This document shows positions 27,486 to 37,085 of a stretch of 64,000 nucleotides of DNA, piece by piece (position 1 is the stretch's first letter; the number at the start of each line of letters is the position of its first letter). The notes beneath the pieces were generated by a model. The model had not been told where the DNA came from, did not search any database, and saw only the letters and a program-made list of their open reading frames with translations. The translations under genes were made by a program, and so were the position numbers. Source of the stretch: JADJNW01 sp964526645 (lineage in GTDB: Bacteria > Bacteroidota > Bacteroidia > Chitinophagales > Saprospiraceae); assembly GCA_964526645.1 (NCBI GenBank), contig CAZGJN010000015.1:1-64000 (forward strand). Reading direction: 5' to 3'.

Positions 27486-30414
27486 TTAATCCCCATCATC
27501 TTCGTCCAGTTGCAAAATCTTGATCTCCACCCGTTGGTTTCTCCGTCGCCCTTCGGGGGTATCATTTGTAGTAATCGGAACGCGCTTGCCATATCCTTTG
27601 GCGTAAAGCCGCTTGGAGTTGATCCCCTTCGCAATCAGATAATTGGCTACTGCCCTTGCTCGTTCTGTCGAAATGCGATCACAGTACTCATCAGGTGGAA
27701 GATTATTGGTATGCCCGCCGATTTCTACCACAATTGCCGGGTTGTCTTCCAAAAATTCATACAATTCATTCAAAACAGGCATAGAAGGCTCATTGATATT
27801 GACGCTATCTGCCTCAAATTGCAATTGCTCCATCCGAATGGCAGAACCGCTTTTGAGCATATCTACCGTTAAATCGGGTAAGATTCGTTTGGTTATTTCT
27901 ACTGTAGTGTTTGTAAAACAGCCATTTGCGTCAGTGATCGTAACGCTGTGCATGCCGATAGGTAATTCTTTGGCAGCGGCTACCGATTCGCCGTTGTCCC
28001 ATTGAAAAGTATAGGGGGGTGTGCCGCCTTTTACTTCAACGGTAGCCTTTCCGTCCTTCGTTTTTTCTGTTGTGGCACCTCTTTTATTTTTGATTTCTAT
28101 GCTTAATGCTGCGGGTTGTAAAATTGAAATGCTGGCTTTTGCAGTACTTCCGATCAGGTCTGTGACGGTCACCATGTATTCGCCCAATGATAAACCCGTG
28201 GGTTGATTGCCAGTGATTTTGGCATCGCTCCAGCGGAATTGGAAAGGCGCTTTGCCACCGGAGACCTGCACCTGAAGGNNNNNNNNNNNNNNNNNNNNNN
28301 NNNNNNNNNNNNNNNNNNNNNNNNNNNNNNNNNNNNNNNNNNNNNNNNNNNNNNNNNNNNNNNNNNNNNNNNNNNNNNTGATTGCCAGCCGCATCCGTGA
28401 CGGTGAGTTGGTAATTGCCAGCGCTCAGTCCCGCGGGTTGATGGCCAGTGATTTTGGTATCGCTCCAGCGGAATTGGAAAGGCGCTTTGCCACCGGAGAC
28501 CTGCACCTGAAGGGCAGCGTCCTTGCCACCAGCGCATTTGATTTGTTCCGTTTGGTTGAGGGTGATTGCCAGAGGCAGGATGTTTTCGGTGATGTCAATG
28601 GCAGCAGTAGCAGTGCAGCCATTGGCATCGGTGACAGTGACAGTGCGCTTACCGGGAGCGAGCTTGGAGGCATTGGGGGTGGTTTCGCCGTTATCCCATT
28701 TGAACGAGTAATTTCCGGTGCCGCCTTTGGCTTGAGCGAGGGCTTTTCCATCGGTATTGCCAGTGCTGGCAGTGCTTTGCACCTGAACATTGAGGTTGAT
28801 GGTTTCGGGCGCTTGAATGGAAATGGAGGCATTGGATTGATTGCCAGCCGCATCCGTGACGGTGAGTTGGTAATTGCCAGCGCTCAGTCCCGTGGGTTGA
28901 TTGCCAGTGATTTTGGCATCGTTCCAGCGGAATTGGAAAGGCGCTTTGCCACCGGAGACCTGCACCTGAAGGGCGGCATCCTTGCCACCAGCGCATTTGA
29001 TTTGTTCCGTTTGGTTGAGGGTGATTGCCAGTGCTGCCAATTGCTTCGTTATTGTAACACGCCCAATCGCGCTACAACCCTTTCTATCAGTAACTGTAAC
29101 CGTGTGGCTACCCGCTTTCAATTGCTTTGCCAGCTGAGTAGTTTCGCCATTATCCCATTTAAAAGTAAAATCCGATGCAAGTCCCCCAATCGTCACCGTT
29201 GCAGCGCCATCGGTAGTAGCTTCTGCGCTTTCTTCTTTGAGTTGTTTCACTTCCACCGTAAATCTCGGATTGGCAATAGTAATTTGAGCGGATTTGCTTT
29301 TGCCCTTGCTATCTGAAACCGTAACGGAATATTCTCCAGGACCAAGATTTGTAAGATTAGCGCTATTCAAGCCATTCGACCAGGCGAATTGATAAGGCGC
29401 TTCTCCACCCGTTATTTTTACCCGAAGAGCGGCATCATTTTTATCCGTATCACAGCTCAGTTCCTTTTCCACCAGGCAATTGACCGTCATGGCAGAAGCT
29501 TTTTCAATCAAATAAACGCCTTTATCCTCTGTGCCAATCCAAACCGCATCATCCTGATCTACAACAATACGAGTAGCATATTGGCTGGTATAGTATTCTA
29601 TCGGCCCAAAAGTTTGGTATTCAGAAGTTTCTGGGTTGAAACAAGTAATAATCTCAGAGGCAATCCAAAGCCTGCCCCGAAGGTCCAGCGCAATGTCTTT
29701 AATCTCTCCTTCAATTTTATCAGAATCAACATCTACCGGAATCCAACTACCTTTGCTATTCACCTTCCAGATCAAGCCATCGCCGAGTATCCAAGTATCG
29801 GAGCCGTATTCCAAAACCCTTTGAAAACTAAAGAGTTTTTCTGCCAAATTCCAGCGGCTATCCTTTCCGACGAGGATTCCTTCTGCGGAGGCGATCCAGG
29901 CTTCACCCGATTGGTCTATTAAAATAGAATTAATTTGGTTGGACTTGAGCTTGGAGTTGCGATTGCTGTAGTTATTGATGAGTTGTAAGTTGGGCTTGAC
30001 TTTCAATTGGAAAACACCTTTATCTCTGGTGCCAATCCAGAGCTCTTCTTTCTTTTTGTCGTAAAATGCGGCGCTAATCGCACTACCTTCCCCGATGATG
30101 CCTGTCAAATCAGCTGCGATCCATTCCAATTCGCTATTGCCATCCGGAAAGTTGAACAATGCCTGGCTTCCGGCAGGGGTACTCATTTTGGAAGCAAAGT
30201 CAATTGCCTGTATTTTAAAAAATTCAGTGCCGGTAGAAGCCCACTTATTGTTAGCTTCATCCACATACAGATTGATGATCGGCAGGCGCACCTTCACCGC
30301 CAAGCAGCGTGTCACTGCCATCTCTTCCTGCGCATTGGCATGGATCAAAAAAGACAGAAAAGCTACTAATAGCATCAATCGCTTATGAGAAGCAGGGTGT
30401 TTGTGTAGTTTCAT
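27486..30414 (-). CDS. Propeller / SprB-repeat / OmpA surface protein, interrupted by an assembly gap
   Basis: One gene split by 100 N. From ATG 30414: a signal peptide (ending IHANAQ), then repeated blades like two-component-regulator propellers (EAWIASAEGILVGKD, GRLWIASEIITCF, DAVWIGTEDKGVYLI), then SprB-type repeats (CAGGKDAALQVQVSGGKAPF and the alternate DGKALAQAKGGTGNYSFKWD). After the gap come two more repeats and a C-terminal OmpA domain (EIGGHTNNLPPDEYCDRIST, GYGKRVPI) ending near 27486. No type IX tail is seen; the OmpA domain suggests peptidoglycan anchoring instead. The two halves are in different frames only because the N-run has a placeholder length; the real gap must be a multiple of 3. 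Confidence 0.85.
28279..28378. other. Assembly gap of 100 N
   Basis: Exactly 100 unknown bases, a usual scaffold placeholder, inside the SprB-repeat region. Flanking sequence on both sides belongs to near-identical tandem repeats, the usual reason for such a break. Confidence 0.98.
28379..29031 (-). repeat. 459-bp tandem repeat units (153 aa) of the SprB-type gene
   Basis: Blocks 28379-28572 and 28838-29031 are about 97% identical (about 6 differences in 194 bp) and start 459 bp apart, a multiple of 3. A third partial block ends at the gap on its other side (about 28197-28278). Each unit encodes one SprB-like repeat of the CAGGKDAAL type plus a second, shorter one. Confidence 0.9.
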
Positions 30415-30546
30415 GTAGCAATATTTTTCTGGTCGTCACTTTTTCTTAAAATAAAAATACCCACTTACTGTAAAGCAAGGGTTCAACAATATAGATCGCT
30501 AAGAGCAGGGCTGTTAGTATAAAGGTTTGCTTTTTTCTTTTGTTTT

Positions 30547-31728
30547 TTACGGTCGAATGGCGTTTAGCACATCTTTTTGGATATCTTCGATATGTTCCAA
30601 ACCAACAGAAATTCGGATCAATCCAGGGCTGATACCCACCTGCAGGCGCTCTGCCTCGGATAGTTTAGAATGGGTAGTAGAAGCTGGGTGCGTAGCAATG
30701 GTGCGGGTATCGCCCAGGTTGGCAGAGAAAGAAATCAACTGTAGCTTGTTCAAAAAATTTCTGCCGGCTTCGATTCCACCTTTTAGCTCAAAGGATACTA
30801 AGCCGCCGCCCAAGCGCATTTGCCGTTTTGCCAAATCGTACTGAGGATGAGAGGGTAGGTGAGGGTATTTTACGTAGGCGACCTCCGGTAGGGTTTCGAG
30901 CATTTGGGATAATGCCAAAGCATTTTGGCAATGGCGTTCCATCCTCACTGCCAGTGTTTCCAGGCTTTTGGAAAGAAGCCAGCCGTGAAAAGGCGAAAGC
31001 GCAGGGCCTGTGTGCCGCGCCAAAAAACGCACTTCCTTGATAATCTCCTTAGAACCCAAAATCGCGCCCGCCAGTACGCGCCCCTGCCCATCAATAAATT
31101 TTGTAGCAGCGTGTGTAACAAGGTGTGCACCCAGTTTGGCTGGATTCTGAAGATAAGGCGTAGCAAAACAGTTGTCCACATTGAGTAGCACGCCGTGTTT
31201 ATTTGCCAATTGCGCCAGCCAGGCTATATCGAGCAGATCAATAGCGGGATTGGAAGGGGTTTCGATAAAAATCATTTTGGTATTGGGCTGTATCGCTGTT
31301 TGAAATAGTTCGGGCTTGTCGGCATCCACATAAGTGTGCGTCACCCCCCAGCGCGGAAGGATTTGCGTCAAAATTTGGTGCGTAGATCCAAACAAAGACC
31401 TGGAAGCTACAATATGATCCCCGCTGCGCACAAAAGCAGCGATGCTCAAAAACATAGCCGCCATACCCGAAGCCGTTGCTATGCCATCTTGCGTACCTTC
31501 CAGGAAGCACAGCTTTTCAATCAATTCATCGTTATTCGGATTGGCATAGCGGGCGTAGATGTTTCCTTCAATTTCTTCTGAAAATAAAGCCCGCGCGTGT
31601 TCGGCATCATCAAATAAAAAGCTGGAGGTCAGGTAAATAGGAGCAGTGTGCTCTCGATTGTGGGAGCGTTGTGTTTGGGTTCGTATGGCGATGGTTTCGA
31701 AGTGATTAGCCGAATTTTCTACACTCAT
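30547..31728 (-). CDS. metZ: O-succinylhomoserine sulfhydrylase-like PLP enzyme
   Basis: About 393 aa from ATG 31728 (MSVENSANHFETIAIRTQ); the upstream ATG at 31746 adds six residues. Cys/Met-metabolism PLP family: YARYANPNNDELIEKLCFLEG, the PLP-binding Asp in LLNVDNCFATPYLQ, the Schiff-base Lys in THAATKFIDGQGRVLAG, and TTHSKLSEAERLQVGISPGLIRISVGLEH. The DGQGRVLAG stretch after the lysine favours MetZ, which makes homocysteine from O-succinylhomoserine and sulfide. Cystathionine gamma-synthase or methionine gamma-lyase activity cannot be excluded by sequence alone. No SAM riboswitch was seen upstream. Confidence 0.85.
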   Translation of the reverse strand: MSVENSANHFETIAIRTQTQRSHNREHTAPIYLTSSFLFDDAEHARALFSEEIEGNIYARYANPNNDELIEKLCFLEGTQDGIATASGMAAMFLSIAAFVRSGDHIVASRSLFGSTHQILTQILPRWGVTHTYVDADKPELFQTAIQPNTKMIFIETPSNPAIDLLDIAWLAQLANKHGVLLNVDNCFATPYLQNPAKLGAHLVTHAATKFIDGQGRVLAGAILGSKEIIKEVRFLARHTGPALSPFHGWLLSKSLETLAVRMERHCQNALALSQMLETLPEVAYVKYPHLPSHPQYDLAKRQMRLGGGLVSFELKGGIEAGRNFLNKLQLISFSANLGDTRTIATHPASTTHSKLSEAERLQVGISPGLIRISVGLEHIEDIQKDVLNAIRP

Positions 31729-31974
31729 TTTGTTTTTTTTGTGCAAATAACGCTGGAATTGGCAATAAGAAAAATTTTGAAGGCAGGAAAGTTATTTTTA
31801 TAACAAGACGAAAATTTTGAAAATTCCATCAGTTTAAAACTTTGTTTTAAAAAACGAGTAAAAAGGTGGCAAATTTAGTTTTTGGTTTTGCAAAGCCAGA
31901 ATATTAAGTTACTTGTAAACTATTCGTTATCAAGGAATAAGAAAAAATTCATATTCTATTAACATTGCGGATCG

Positions 31975-31982
31975 TAGCTTTG
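31975..31982 (+). promoter_or_regulatory. -7 promoter element TAGCTTTG for the TonB receptor
   Basis: TAGCTTTG fits TAnnTTTG and lies 40 nt before ATG 32023 in a 294-bp AT-rich spacer shared with divergent metZ. No TTG at 17-23 nt upstream was identified. Confidence 0.45.
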
Positions 31983-32022
31983 TGTTTGGATTAAATTCAT
32001 CTTTAACCAAACCACTAAGTTT

Positions 32023-35000
32023 ATGAAAAATTTGGCTATCAGCCTTTTCAAAAGTAACATCCTGATGATGGCTGCTTTTACAATGGGCTGCATTTTATGG
32101 AGCAATACAGCAATTGCTCAGGTAACGACTTCCTCGATGGTGGGTCGTATTCTTGATGAAAACAATGAAGCGCTTATCGGTGCTACCGTTGTTGCTATTC
32201 ATACCCCTTCTGGTACTCGTTATGGTACAGTGACCAATGAAGATGGTCGTTTTACAATTCCTGCTATGCGTATTGGTGGTCCTTACGAAGTAACGATCAG
32301 CTATGTAGGCTATCAGGAACAAAAGCGCGATAATGTATTCCTGAGTTTGGGTACTGCTGCTACGCTTGACGTCAAGTTGTTGAGCGAAGCAATTGAAATC
32401 AGCGCGGTAGAGGTAGTTGCCAGCCGCAATGACGTATTCAGCTCTGACCGTACAGGCGCTGCTACTAACATTACATCACAGCAGTTGAACTCTTTACCTA
32501 CTGTAAGTAGAAACTTTTTGGATTTCACTCGCTTGACACCACAGGCGCGTGGTAATTCTTTCGCTGGTCAAGATAACCGTTTGAATAATATCACAATTGA
32601 CGGTTCTTTGTTGAACAATAGCTTTGGTTTGGCGGGTGAGCCAGGTGGTCGTACCGGTATTGCCCCTATTAGCTTGGATGCTATTGAGGAAGTACAGGTG
32701 AATATCGCCCCTTTTGATGTGCGCCAAGCAGGTTTTGTAGGTGCTGGTATCAATGCGGTAACGCGCTCTGGTACGAATGAATTCTCTGGTTCGGCTTTCT
32801 ATACTTTCCGCAATGAGAATTTTACAGGTATTAACGCTGGCGATGTAGAGTTGAACAGAGAACAAAATCAATTCGACAACAAGCAATACGGTTTCCGTTT
32901 GGGGGGTCCAATTATCAAAAATAAGTTGTTCTTCTTTACCAGTGTAGAATTGGAGCGCAGAGCTCAACCCTATCAGGAACTTGCCAACACTGGCAACCAG
33001 CCCGTAGAAGGCAATACCACACGTGTATTGGAATCTGATTTGATCTCGGTGTCCAACTTTTTGCGCGACAACTTTGGCTATGAAACAGGTGCTTATCAGG
33101 GCTACAATCTGGAAACGAACGGTGATAAATACCTGGCAAAGTTGGACTGGAACATCAACGATAACAACAAACTCAGCATCCGCTTTACTCGTTTGGATTC
33201 TGAATCAGATGTACTGATCTCCAACTCCAGCTCGCTTGGTTTTGGTAACCGCCGTACGAATGGCCGTGCTATGAGCTATCAAAACTCCAACTATATCATT
33301 TTCGACAAAATCACCTCTGTTGTGGGTGAATTGAACACGCTTTTTGGTAGCAAAATCTCTAACAACTTGATCGCTGGTTATACCTTCCAGAATGAAAACC
33401 GTGGCGTGCGCGGCAGTGGCGATATTTTCCCATTGATCGAAATTCAAAAGGAAGGGCAAACCTATATTTCTGCTGGTTTCGAGCCTTTTACACCTGCCAA
33501 CCAGTTGGAATATACCACGTATCAATTGCAGGATAACTTGTCCATTTATCTGAACAAGCACACCGTTACTGCTGGTTTGAGTGTAGAACGCCTGGAATTC
33601 CGCAATGTATTCTTCCCAGGTTCTCAGGGTGTATTTGTGTACAATAGCTTAGAAGATTTCTTTACTGACCTTAACGATGCAAAGGCAAATCCGAACCGCA
33701 CTACCTCACCGATATCGCTGCGCCGCTTCCAGTATCGCTACTCTGCATTGCCAGGCGGTGCTGAGCCAGTACAACCTACTGAAGTAACTTACGCTGGGCT
33801 TTACTTGCAAGATGAATTTGCGGTAAGCTCCAAGTTAAACCTGACTGGCGGTATCCGCATGGATATTCCGTTCTTTGGAGATACGGGCTTTGAAAACCAA
33901 CAAGTATTGAATCAAACCTATCGTACGCCAGATGGAAATTCATTGAAAGTAAGCACGGCTAAATTGCCAGATCCGAAGCCATTGTGGTCGCCACGTTTTG
34001 GTTTCAACTTTGATGTGAAGGGTGACAAGACCTTCCAGATTCGTGGTGGTACTGGTATTTTCACGGGTCGTCCGGCTTTTGTATGGATTTCTAACCAAAT
34101 TGGTAACAACGGTGTACTGACAGGCTTTGAGCAAATTGATAACACCAATACTCGTCCGTTTACGACAACCCCAGGTCAGTTTATTGAGAATCCTTCTACG
34201 CCTACTTCTTTCAACATTGATATTACCGATGAAGATTTCAAATTCCCACAAGTTTGGAGATCGAACATCGCAGTGGATAAGAAATTGCCTTGGGGCTTGG
34301 TAGCTACTTTGGAGTTCATTTACAACAAGGATGTAAATGGTATCAACTACCAAAACATCAACGAAGAACCAGCCACAGCTACTTTTGCTGGTCCTGACAA
34401 TCGCCCTCGTTACCCAGGTTCAGGCTTATCAGGTAGCGCTTTGAACAATGCCATTCGTATCAATGACAACGTTACGGGTGCGATTTATCTGACCAACCAG
34501 AACGAAGGTACTGCTTATACCTTTACTGCTTCTTTGGAGAAGAAATTTGATAAGGGGCTTTTCGCAAAAGTGGCTTACAACTTTGGAGAGGCGAAAAACC
34601 TGGTAGATGCAGGTTCTATTGCTAGTGGTTCTTACAATAGCATCTCCAGCGTAAATGGTAACAACTTCCCTGACCTGGCATTCTCTGCCAATGACCAGCG
34701 GCACCGCTTCTTGGGTACAGTTACTTATCGCTTCGAGTGGCTGAAGGCATTGGGCACACAGATTGGTTTGTTTGTAAATGGTGCTACGCAAGGTCGTTTC
34801 TCTTATGTGATCAACCAGGATATGAACGGTGATGGTATCAATGGTAACGATTTGATGTTTGTACCAAATAATGCTAGCGATTTGCGCTTCGAGCAGTTTA
34901 CTTTGAATGGTATTACTTTCACACCGGAACAGCAAGCGGCCGCATTTGATGCTTACATTAATCAGGATGAATATCTGAGCGGGCGCCGCGGCCAGTATGC

Positions 35001-35346
35001 AGAGCGTAACGGTGCACTGTTGCCATGGTTGTGGAGAGCAGACTTGTCTTTCGTGCAGGATCTATTCGCAAACATTGGTGGTAAGCGCAATACCTTGCAG
35101 TTTAGAGCAGATATTTTGAATGTTACCAATTTGATCAACAAAGAATGGGGTGTATCAGATCGCGTGATCAACTCTCGTCCTCTTACTTTCAGAAGTGTAA
35201 CGGCAGAGGGTATCCCTGTTTATAGAATGCAAACAACTGGCTCTGGTACGAATACACGGCTGTTGGACAGTACCCTCCAGAAAGATGCTATTTTTGGTTC
35301 TGATACTTATAGCATCCAATTGGGCTTCCGCTACATCTTTAACTAA
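32023..35346 (+). CDS. TonB-dependent receptor with carboxypeptidase-regulatory N-terminus (Oar-like)
   Basis: 1107 aa. The signal peptide ends near residue 33 (SNTAIAQ). Residues 37-120 are a CarboxypepD_reg domain (VGRILDENNEALIGATVVAI, NEDGRFTIPAMRIGGPYEVT). A plug follows (about 145-260: SQQLNSLPTVSRNFLDFTRL, NNITIDGSLLNN), then a 22-strand-type barrel to the terminal aromatic IQLGFRYIFN. The plug and Oar-like layout resemble receptors involved in protein or peptide uptake and, in gliding bacteria, surface-protein handling; the ligand is unknown. Codon use looks more even and T-rich than neighbours, suggesting high expression. A terminator follows at 35383. Confidence 0.93.
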   Translation: MKNLAISLFKSNILMMAAFTMGCILWSNTAIAQVTTSSMVGRILDENNEALIGATVVAIHTPSGTRYGTVTNEDGRFTIPAMRIGGPYEVTISYVGYQEQKRDNVFLSLGTAATLDVKLLSEAIEISAVEVVASRNDVFSSDRTGAATNITSQQLNSLPTVSRNFLDFTRLTPQARGNSFAGQDNRLNNITIDGSLLNNSFGLAGEPGGRTGIAPISLDAIEEVQVNIAPFDVRQAGFVGAGINAVTRSGTNEFSGSAFYTFRNENFTGINAGDVELNREQNQFDNKQYGFRLGGPIIKNKLFFFTSVELERRAQPYQELANTGNQPVEGNTTRVLESDLISVSNFLRDNFGYETGAYQGYNLETNGDKYLAKLDWNINDNNKLSIRFTRLDSESDVLISNSSSLGFGNRRTNGRAMSYQNSNYIIFDKITSVVGELNTLFGSKISNNLIAGYTFQNENRGVRGSGDIFPLIEIQKEGQTYISAGFEPFTPANQLEYTTYQLQDNLSIYLNKHTVTAGLSVERLEFRNVFFPGSQGVFVYNSLEDFFTDLNDAKANPNRTTSPISLRRFQYRYSALPGGAEPVQPTEVTYAGLYLQDEFAVSSKLNLTGGIRMDIPFFGDTGFENQQVLNQTYRTPDGNSLKVSTAKLPDPKPLWSPRFGFNFDVKGDKTFQIRGGTGIFTGRPAFVWISNQIGNNGVLTGFEQIDNTNTRPFTTTPGQFIENPSTPTSFNIDITDEDFKFPQVWRSNIAVDKKLPWGLVATLEFIYNKDVNGINYQNINEEPATATFAGPDNRPRYPGSGLSGSALNNAIRINDNVTGAIYLTNQNEGTAYTFTASLEKKFDKGLFAKVAYNFGEAKNLVDAGSIASGSYNSISSVNGNNFPDLAFSANDQRHRFLGTVTYRFEWLKALGTQIGLFVNGATQGRFSYVINQDMNGDGINGNDLMFVPNNASDLRFEQFTLNGITFTPEQQAAAFDAYINQDEYLSGRRGQYAERNGALLPWLWRADLSFVQDLFANIGGKRNTLQFRADILNVTNLINKEWGVSDRVINSRPLTFRSVTAEGIPVYRMQTTGSGTNTRLLDSTLQKDAIFGSDTYSIQLGFRYIFN

Positions 35347-35382
35347 TTGTTAGATAACACACATTTGTCAAATAATAGCACG

Positions 35383-35415
35383 AGAGGTTTGTCCAAAGGG
35401 CAAGCCTCTTTTTTT
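35383..35415 (+). terminator. Rho-independent terminator after the TonB receptor
   Basis: GAGGTTTGTCC and GGGCAAGCCTC form an 11-12 bp stem (two G-U pairs) around a 3-nt loop, followed by a run of seven to eight T. It lies 37 bp after the TonB receptor stop and separates it from the next gene. Confidence 0.9.
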
Positions 35416-35464
35416 GGTTTGCTAACTTTACAACAAAATTTTAAGAACTACCAAAACCGATCTT

Positions 35465-37018
35465 ATGAAAAAGCTTTTTATTTTTCTTTTGACGCTTTTG
35501 TGCACACTGTCGCTAGCAGCGCAGGAATACCCTGTGTACGCCATCAGTACCGTCACCACGAATAATGCCAATGGCGAAGCCGATTCTTTGGATGTAAAAT
35601 GCCAGTTGCAAGGCATTGTGTATGGTATCAACCTTAGGGGGAACAATGGTTTGCAATTCACTATTATTGATGCCACCAACAACGGTATCGGCGTATTCAG
35701 CTCTGCCAAAACCTTCGGCTATAGTGTCAAAGAAGGCGATGAAGTTATTATCCGAGGAAAAATTGATCAGTTCAACGGCTTAACACAAATCGTGCCGGAT
35801 ACGCTTTGGCGTGTTTCGCAAAACAATGCGCTGGTGGCACCAACTACCGCTACTACTTTGAATGAAACGACTGAATCTCAATTAGTTCGCCTGGAGAATA
35901 TTCGGTTGCTGGATGTTGCCGACTGGACAAACGGTGGCTCCGGTTTTAATGTGGACATCACCAATGGCATGGATACCTTTCAGATGCGCATTGACGCAGA
36001 TACCGATATTTTCGGCTTGGCTGCACCTTCTGGCACTTTTACACTCACAGGTCTTGGCGGACAATTTGATCCTGCTTCGCCATTCAATGCGGGTTACCAG
36101 ATTTTACCTCGATACATCCAGGATTTCAATCCTTATGTGCCAGTCGTGCCGGATTTTCCGTTCTATCCCATTGCTGTTGTAACGACGAATGCCGCTGATG
36201 GTCGCCCGGATTCTTTGGGTGTAAAGTGCGAATTGCGAGGCGTGGTGTACGGGGTGAACCTGCGTGGTAGCAGTGGAATTCAATTCACCATTATTGACAA
36301 CACTAACAACGGCATTGGTGTATTCAACTCCAACAATAACCTGGGTTATACGGTGAAGGAAGGAGATCAAATCGCGGTGCGGGGTCAGATTGGCTTTTTT
36401 AATGGCTTGACGCAGATCAATGCAGAAGAAATAGATTTGCTTTCTGCTAATAATGCGCTGCTGGCACCAAGCGAAGTGACTGCCTTAAACGAAAGCACGG
36501 AATCTCAATTAATAAAAATTAATGGACTAACGCTGGCGAACCCTTCTCAATGGACCAACAGCGGCTCTGGCTTCAATGTGGATGTGACCAACGGTACGAC
36601 TACTTTCCAAATGCGTATTGATGCAGATGTCAATATTTTTGGTACGCCGGCCCCAGTGGGCGTATTCAACTTGACGGGCATCGGTGGGCAATTCGATAGT
36701 TCTTCCCCTTTTGATGCAGGCTATCAGATTTTCCCACGCTATTTGGAGGATATTGATTTTGTAAGCAGTGTGCTTGATCCATCCTTGGCGGAAGGCTTGA
36801 AGTTATACCCAAATCCGGTATCTAATTGGCTGACACTGGAAAGCCCGCTTGGCTTCGACCAGATTTTGATTAGCAACGCGCTGGGGCAGCAAGTACAGCT
36901 ATTTAAAAATATTGATACCAAAGCTCAATTTGATCTAAGCGCCTTGCCAGCAGGGGTTTATACGCTCACGCTGGTACGCAAGGATCGGGCGTATGCCGTG
37001 GAATTGGTAAAACACTAA
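35465..37018 (+). CDS. Type IX-secreted protein with a duplicated OB-like domain
   Basis: 517 aa. A signal peptide ends near residue 19 (SLAAQ). Two copies of a 200-residue module follow (about 22-222 and 227-428), clearly related throughout: VKCQLQGIVYGINLRG against VKCELRGVVYGVNLRG, and FNVDITNGMDTFQMRIDAD against FNVDVTNGTTTFQMRIDAD. The fold resembles the OB-like domains found beside secreted nucleases and DUF5689 proteins, without catalytic residues I can identify. The C-terminal 80 residues are a type A sorting domain (LKLYPNPVSNWLTLES, LPAGVYTLTL). It lies just after the TonB receptor but behind a terminator. Confidence 0.85.
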   Translation: MKKLFIFLLTLLCTLSLAAQEYPVYAISTVTTNNANGEADSLDVKCQLQGIVYGINLRGNNGLQFTIIDATNNGIGVFSSAKTFGYSVKEGDEVIIRGKIDQFNGLTQIVPDTLWRVSQNNALVAPTTATTLNETTESQLVRLENIRLLDVADWTNGGSGFNVDITNGMDTFQMRIDADTDIFGLAAPSGTFTLTGLGGQFDPASPFNAGYQILPRYIQDFNPYVPVVPDFPFYPIAVVTTNAADGRPDSLGVKCELRGVVYGVNLRGSSGIQFTIIDNTNNGIGVFNSNNNLGYTVKEGDQIAVRGQIGFFNGLTQINAEEIDLLSANNALLAPSEVTALNESTESQLIKINGLTLANPSQWTNSGSGFNVDVTNGTTTFQMRIDADVNIFGTPAPVGVFNLTGIGGQFDSSSPFDAGYQIFPRYLEDIDFVSSVLDPSLAEGLKLYPNPVSNWLTLESPLGFDQILISNALGQQVQLFKNIDTKAQFDLSALPAGVYTLTLVRKDRAYAVELVKH

Positions 37019-37038
37019 TTTCCAAGATTGTTTTAAAT

Positions 37039-37079
37039 AAAGAGCTTGTCCTAGCGTTTATGCTATGAACAAGCTCTTT
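37039..37079 (+). terminator. 11-bp hairpin covering an upstream ATG of the patatin gene
   Basis: AAAGAGCTTGT (37039-37049) and ACAAGCTCTTT (37069-37079) are exact complements around a 19-nt loop. It could end transcription of the preceding gene, though no T-run follows. The ATG at 37065 lies in the loop and codons 3-5 lie in the stem, which argues for a later start of the patatin gene. Confidence 0.5.
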
Positions 37080-37085
37080 GTTATG

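Noticed and set aside
28084..29316. Long open frames on the plus strand over the repeat gene
   Set aside because: They mirror the near-identical tandem repeats of the minus-strand gene, use improbable residue runs and cross the N-run.
30415..30546. Possible regulatory RNA between metZ and the repeat-protein gene
   Set aside because: AT-rich spacer without conserved hairpins or riboswitch features.
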